Below are positions 60,285 to 64,000 of a stretch of DNA of 64,000 bases, piece after piece. The notes beneath the pieces are model-generated. The model searched no databases. It was given only the letters and a program-made list of their open reading frames with translations, and was not told where the DNA came from. Made by a program: the position numbers and the translations under genes. Position 1 is the first letter of the stretch. Each line of letters begins with the position of its first letter. The stretch comes from SG-bin9 sp049323835 (lineage in GTDB: Bacteria; Pseudomonadota; Alphaproteobacteria; Rhizobiales; Xanthobacteraceae), in the NCBI GenBank assembly GCA_049323835.1, contig JBMOOJ010000104.1, forward strand, positions 1-64,000, in the 5' to 3' direction.

Positions 60285-63200
60285 TCACAGCGAATGCGGT
60301 TTGGCCTCGCCTGCCGGCTGCGGCGCCAGCACTTGCTTATTGGCGGACATCGCCGTCCCCGCCTCTTCCCGCGCCTGCTTCGAGAACGCTTTCAGCACAC
60401 CGACGAAGAACACCGGCACCATCAACAGCGCCAGAACGACGACGGCGATCATGCCGCCCATGACCACCGTGCCGATCGCCTGCTGGCTGGCGGCTCCGGC
60501 GCCGGTGGCGATCACCATCGGCACCACACCGCTGACGAATGCAAAGCCGGTCATCAGAATCGGGCGGAAGCGCAGATGGCAGGCTTCCGCCGTCGCTTCG
60601 AGGATCGGCTTGCCTTGCGCGCGCAGATCCTTGGCGAACTCGATGATGAGAATGGCATCCTTGGCCGCGAGCCCGATAATGGTGATCAGGCCGACCGTGA
60701 AATACACGTCATTCGGCAGGCCGCGCAGCATCGCCGCAATCACCGCGCCGAGAATGCCGAGCGGCACCGTCATCAGCACGGCGACCGGAATCGTCCAGCT
60801 CTCATACAGCGCGGCGAGACACAGGAACACCACCAGCGCCGAGAGCGCGAGCAGGAACGGCGCCTGCGAGCCGGAGAGCTTTTCCTGGAGCGACTGGCCC
60901 GTCCACTCGTAGCCGAAGCCGCGCGGCAACTGCCCTGCGAGCTTCTCCATCTCGGCGATGGCGTCGCCGGAGGTGAAGCCCGCACGCGCGACGCCGCTGA
61001 TGCGCACCGAGGGATAGTAGTTGAAGCCGACGATCTGCGTCGGGCCGACCGTCCACTCGACGGTTGCAACCGACGCCAGCGGCACGAGCTGCCCGCGGCT
61101 GTTCTTGACGTTATACGAGAGAATGTCGTCAGCGTTCATGCGCGCCACCGCCTCCGACTGCACGATCACGCGCTGCATGCGACCGCGGTTCGGGAAGTCG
61201 TTGACGTAGTTCGAGCCGAGGTTGGTCGAGATCGTGTTGTTGATCTCCTCGAAAGTGACGCCGAGCGCACTCGCCTTCTCGCGATCGACGTTGAGCTGCA
61301 CCTGCGGCGCCGGCGGCAGACCTTCCACGAACACGTTCTGAAGGATCGGGCTCTTGTTGGCGGCGGCGATCAGCTGATCCTTTGCCGCCATCAGCGCCGG
61401 ATAGCCCTTCTGCCCGCGATCCTGCAGGCGGAAACTGAAGCCGGACGAATTGCCGAGGTTATCGATCGGGGGCGGCTGCTGCGCGTTCACCTTGGCGTCG
61501 CGCACCGATGACAGCTTGCGATTGGCGTCATCGACGATCGCCGCAGCCGAATCGCGCGGCCCGCGCTCCGACCAGTCCTTCAGCGTCACGAACGCCTGCG
61601 CGGTGTTGATGCCCTGACCGAGGAAGCTGAACCCGGTGAGGAACGTCACCTCATCGATGCCGGAGCGCCCGAGCAGATACTTTTCGACCGCCTCCACCGC
61701 ATTCGCAGTGCGGCTGTAGGACGAGTCGGACGGCGTCTGCACGTCGACGGTGATGAAGCCTTGATCGTCGACCGGCAGGAAGCCGCCCGGCAGGCGCACG
61801 AACGCCCAGCCCATTGCGATGACGATCGCGGCGTAGATCGCCAGCAACCGTCCGGTGCGCAGGATCGACCAGCCGACGATGCCGCTGTAACGATCCTTGA
61901 TCCCGTCCAACACGCGGTTGAACAATCCGAAAAAACCCTTCTTCGCGTGGCCGTGCCCCGCTTCCACCGGCTTCAGCAACGTCGCGCACAGGGCCGGCGT
62001 CAGCGACAGCGCCATCAGTGCCGAGAAGCCGATCGCCGACGCCATGGTGATCGAGAACTGCCGGTAGATGATGCCGACCGAGCCCGGGAAGAACGCCATC
62101 GGCACGAACACCGCGATCAGCACCAGCGTAATACCGACGATGGCGCTGGTGATCTGGGTCATCGCCTTGCGGGTCGCTTCCTTCGGCGGCAAACCCTCCT
62201 CCGCCATGATGCGCTCGACGTTCTCGACCACGACGATGGCGTCGTCGACGATGATGCCGATTGCCAGCACCATGCCGAACATGGTCAGAATGTTGATGGA
62301 ATAGCCGAGCAGCAACAGCATCAGACACGTGCCGAGCAACGCGACCGGCACAACGATGGTCGGGATCAGCGTGTAGCGGATGTTCTGGAGGAACAGGAAC
62401 ATCACGACGAACACGAGCCCGACGGCTTCGAGCAAGGTCATCAGAACCTTGTTGATCGAGGCCTGCACCACCGGCGTGATGTTGTACGGAATCTCATAGG
62501 CGATATTCGCCGGGAAGAACTTCGACAGCTCCTGCATCTTGGCTTCGACGGCGCGCGCCGTCGCCAGCGCATTGCCGGTCGGCGACAGCAGCACCGAGAG
62601 ACCCGCCGTCGGCTCGCCGTTGAGGCGCGTCGTGAACTGATAGCCGAGGCCGCCGATCTCGATGCGTGCGACGTCGCGCAGCCGCACGGTCGAACCGTCG
62701 GCGTTGGCGCGCAACACGATCGCGCCGAAGTCGTCGGTCGATGAGAGCTGACCCTTGACGAGAACGAGCGCGGAGATGCGCTGGTCCTTGGTGCTCGGCT
62801 CGGCGCCGACGCTGCCAGAGGCGACCTGCGCGTTCTGTGCGGCGATCGCCTTGGTTACGTCATCGGCATTGAGGTTGTAGCCGACGAGCTTCGCCGGATC
62901 GATCCAGATGCGCAACGAACGTTCGGTCGAGAACAGCGTGGCGCGGCCGACGCCGGGAATGCGGCGGATTTCGCCGAGCACGTTGCGGATCATGAAGTCG
63001 CCAAGGCCGACTTCGTCCAGCGACTTGTCGGTGGACTTCAGCGTCACGATCTGAAGCACCGCGCTGGAGGCTTCCTCGACGAGAATGCCCTGCTGGATCA
63101 CCGCGCGCGGCAGGCGCGCCTCGACGCGCTTGATGCGGTTCTGCACCTCGACCGAGGCGAGGTTGGAGTCCGTGCCCGGCACGAAGTTGGCGATGATCTC

Positions 63201-63464
63201 AACCTGCCCCAGCGAGTCGCTGGTGGATTCGAAGTTGAGAATGCCGCTGGCGCCGTTGAGCTCTTCCTCGATCAGGCGCGTGACGCTGTTGTAGAGGTTT
63301 TCAGGCGACGCGCCGGGATAGCTCGTCGAGATCGAAATCGACGGCGGTGCGATGATCGGATACTGCGCGATCGGCAGTTGCGGAATCGCGATCGCGCCAA
63401 GCAGACAGATAAAGAGAGCCACGACCCATGCGAACACGGGCCGGTCGATGAAGAAACCCGGCAT
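60285..63464 (-). CDS. RND multidrug efflux permease (AcrB/MexB type)
   Basis: 1059 residues. Begins MPGFFIDRPVFAWVVALFIC, the AcrB-type start, with the porter start STSYPGASPENLYNSVTRLI and the TM4 proton-relay pair in IGIIVDDAIVVVENVERIM. The two-fold repeat typical of RND pumps is complete. It is a trimeric inner-membrane drug/proton antiporter. It follows the membrane-fusion gene by 2 bases (63467 stop, 63464 start), in the same operon. It is distinct from the pump at 14314, which belongs to a different RND branch. Confidence 0.96.
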   Translation of the reverse strand: MPGFFIDRPVFAWVVALFICLLGAIAIPQLPIAQYPIIAPPSISISTSYPGASPENLYNSVTRLIEEELNGASGILNFESTSDSLGQVEIIANFVPGTDSNLASVEVQNRIKRVEARLPRAVIQQGILVEEASSAVLQIVTLKSTDKSLDEVGLGDFMIRNVLGEIRRIPGVGRATLFSTERSLRIWIDPAKLVGYNLNADDVTKAIAAQNAQVASGSVGAEPSTKDQRISALVLVKGQLSSTDDFGAIVLRANADGSTVRLRDVARIEIGGLGYQFTTRLNGEPTAGLSVLLSPTGNALATARAVEAKMQELSKFFPANIAYEIPYNITPVVQASINKVLMTLLEAVGLVFVVMFLFLQNIRYTLIPTIVVPVALLGTCLMLLLLGYSINILTMFGMVLAIGIIVDDAIVVVENVERIMAEEGLPPKEATRKAMTQITSAIVGITLVLIAVFVPMAFFPGSVGIIYRQFSITMASAIGFSALMALSLTPALCATLLKPVEAGHGHAKKGFFGLFNRVLDGIKDRYSGIVGWSILRTGRLLAIYAAIVIAMGWAFVRLPGGFLPVDDQGFITVDVQTPSDSSYSRTANAVEAVEKYLLGRSGIDEVTFLTGFSFLGQGINTAQAFVTLKDWSERGPRDSAAAIVDDANRKLSSVRDAKVNAQQPPPIDNLGNSSGFSFRLQDRGQKGYPALMAAKDQLIAAANKSPILQNVFVEGLPPAPQVQLNVDREKASALGVTFEEINNTISTNLGSNYVNDFPNRGRMQRVIVQSEAVARMNADDILSYNVKNSRGQLVPLASVATVEWTVGPTQIVGFNYYPSVRISGVARAGFTSGDAIAEMEKLAGQLPRGFGYEWTGQSLQEKLSGSQAPFLLALSALVVFLCLAALYESWTIPVAVLMTVPLGILGAVIAAMLRGLPNDVYFTVGLITIIGLAAKDAILIIEFAKDLRAQGKPILEATAEACHLRFRPILMTGFAFVSGVVPMVIATGAGAASQQAIGTVVMGGMIAVVVLALLMVPVFFVGVLKAFSKQAREEAGTAMSANKQVLAPQPAGEAKPHSL

Positions 63465-63466
63465 CG

Positions 63467-64000
63467 TCAGCGGCTCGCCGCCGAAGCTTCCACTGCCGAC
63501 GGATCCTCAGTTGCGGCAACCTCGCGCCACTCGTTTGGCGTGACGATGTCGCCCGGCGCGAATTTCTGGAAGCCTTCGACCACGACCTTGTCGCCGGCCT
63601 TGAGACCATGGCTGACGAGCCATTGTCCCTCGATCATCGAACTCGTGCGGATCGGCTGCGCCGCGATGCGGTTGTCGTCCTTGAGAACGAACACCTCGGC
63701 GCCGCCGCCGGCGTTGCGCTGCACGGATTGCTGCGGCAGCAGGATCGCATCGGTGTCGATGCCCTGCTCGATCTGCACGCGCACATACATGCCCGGCAGC
63801 AATTCGCGGTTCGGATTTGGAAACTCGCCGCGCAGCGTCACCTGCCCGGTGGTCGCATCGACGCGCGCGTCGGAGAACAGAAGCTTGCCCGGCAGCGGAT
63901 AGACCGAACCGTCGTCGAGCACGAGGCGAACCTTCACCGCGTCCGGCGCGATCTGGTCGAGCGCGCCTTCCTTGAAGTCGCGGCGCAGCTTGTTCATTTC
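63467..64000 (-). CDS. RND efflux membrane fusion protein, 5' part outside window
   Basis: The C-terminal 177 residues are visible. They hold the beta-barrel and membrane-proximal domains of an AcrA/MexA-type adaptor: VYPLPGKLLFSDARVDATTG, QVTLRGEFPNPNRELLPGMY and VRVQIEQG. The reading frame continues through 64000. Partner of the AcrB-type pump. Confidence 0.93.
   Translation of the reverse strand, partial: EMNKLRRDFKEGALDQIAPDAVKVRLVLDDGSVYPLPGKLLFSDARVDATTGQVTLRGEFPNPNRELLPGMYVRVQIEQGIDTDAILLPQQSVQRNAGGGAEVFVLKDDNRIAAQPIRTSSMIEGQWLVSHGLKAGDKVVVEGFQKFAPGDIVTPNEWREVAATEDPSAVEASAASR

Overview
This is high-GC alphaproteobacterial DNA, most likely from the Hyphomicrobiales (Bradyrhizobium/Rhodopseudomonas/Xanthobacteraceae type). 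The reasons are the many Liv-type and TRAP uptake systems, the organisation of the liv-plus-acyl-CoA-ligase operon, the Tat-exported oxidoreductases, and small palindromic intergenic repeats of the kind seen in that group. No rRNA, tRNA, CRISPR array, prophage or transposase was recognised. The window looks like ordinary chromosome, rich in catabolism and transport. Both ends cut through genes (an SDR at the left, a membrane fusion protein at the right).

Layout. 1-5.3 kb: a minus-strand hydroxy/sugar-acid catabolic run (DHDPS-like, Ldh-type dehydrogenase, HpcH/HpaI aldolase, UxaA/GarD-like dehydratase, SDR). 5.6-10.2 kb: a small secreted protein, then a plus-strand run of class III CoA-transferase, crotonase, amidase and an AtzH/HpxZ-like protein. 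10.4-13.8 kb: LpxR-like outer-membrane deacylase, an unusual SDR and an M20 carbamoylase-type hydrolase. 13.8-19.4 kb: an AAC(3)-I-like acetyltransferase followed by a TetR-MFP-RND efflux operon. 19.6-23.1 kb: gabD and a Tat-exported PhoD phosphatase. 23.4-29.3 kb: a Liv ABC transporter with two binding proteins. 29.3-35.5 kb: DUF1445 protein, LysR, and a TRAP transporter with two tandemly duplicated DctP proteins and a stand-alone AraC HTH protein. 35.7-42.6 kb: a second Liv transporter with an acyl-CoA ligase embedded in the operon. 43.2-48 kb: IorAB molybdenum hydroxylase and a Baeyer-Villiger-type monooxygenase. 48-50.7 kb: SnoaL-like protein, GrlR-like protein, a gluzincin-type peptidase and a creatininase-family hydrolase. 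50.8-57.8 kb: a bufferin-type RiPP/metallophore locus with periplasmic redox genes. 58-64 kb: oligopeptidase B and a second RND efflux pump.

The most interesting locus is 50837-57807, all on the minus strand. Three 85-residue precursor genes have a near-identical Sec signal peptide and six cysteines at identical positions (37, 43, 49, 56, 62, 75), with four ACKG repeats. They sit upstream of a DUF692 multinuclear iron oxidase (MNIO) and a DUF2063 partner, which overlap by 4 bases. Each precursor gene is followed by its own perfect hairpin. Further upstream are an exported DUF255 thioredoxin-fold protein with a CHWC motif, a DoxX membrane protein and CcdA. This matches the recently described bufferin (copper-binding, MNIO-modified) systems, but the precursor triplication and the redox neighbourhood look distinctive.

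Start codons were chosen by ribosome-binding site, overlap with neighbours and family length; where these disagree the entry says so. All functions are inferred from sequence alone; no database search was run.
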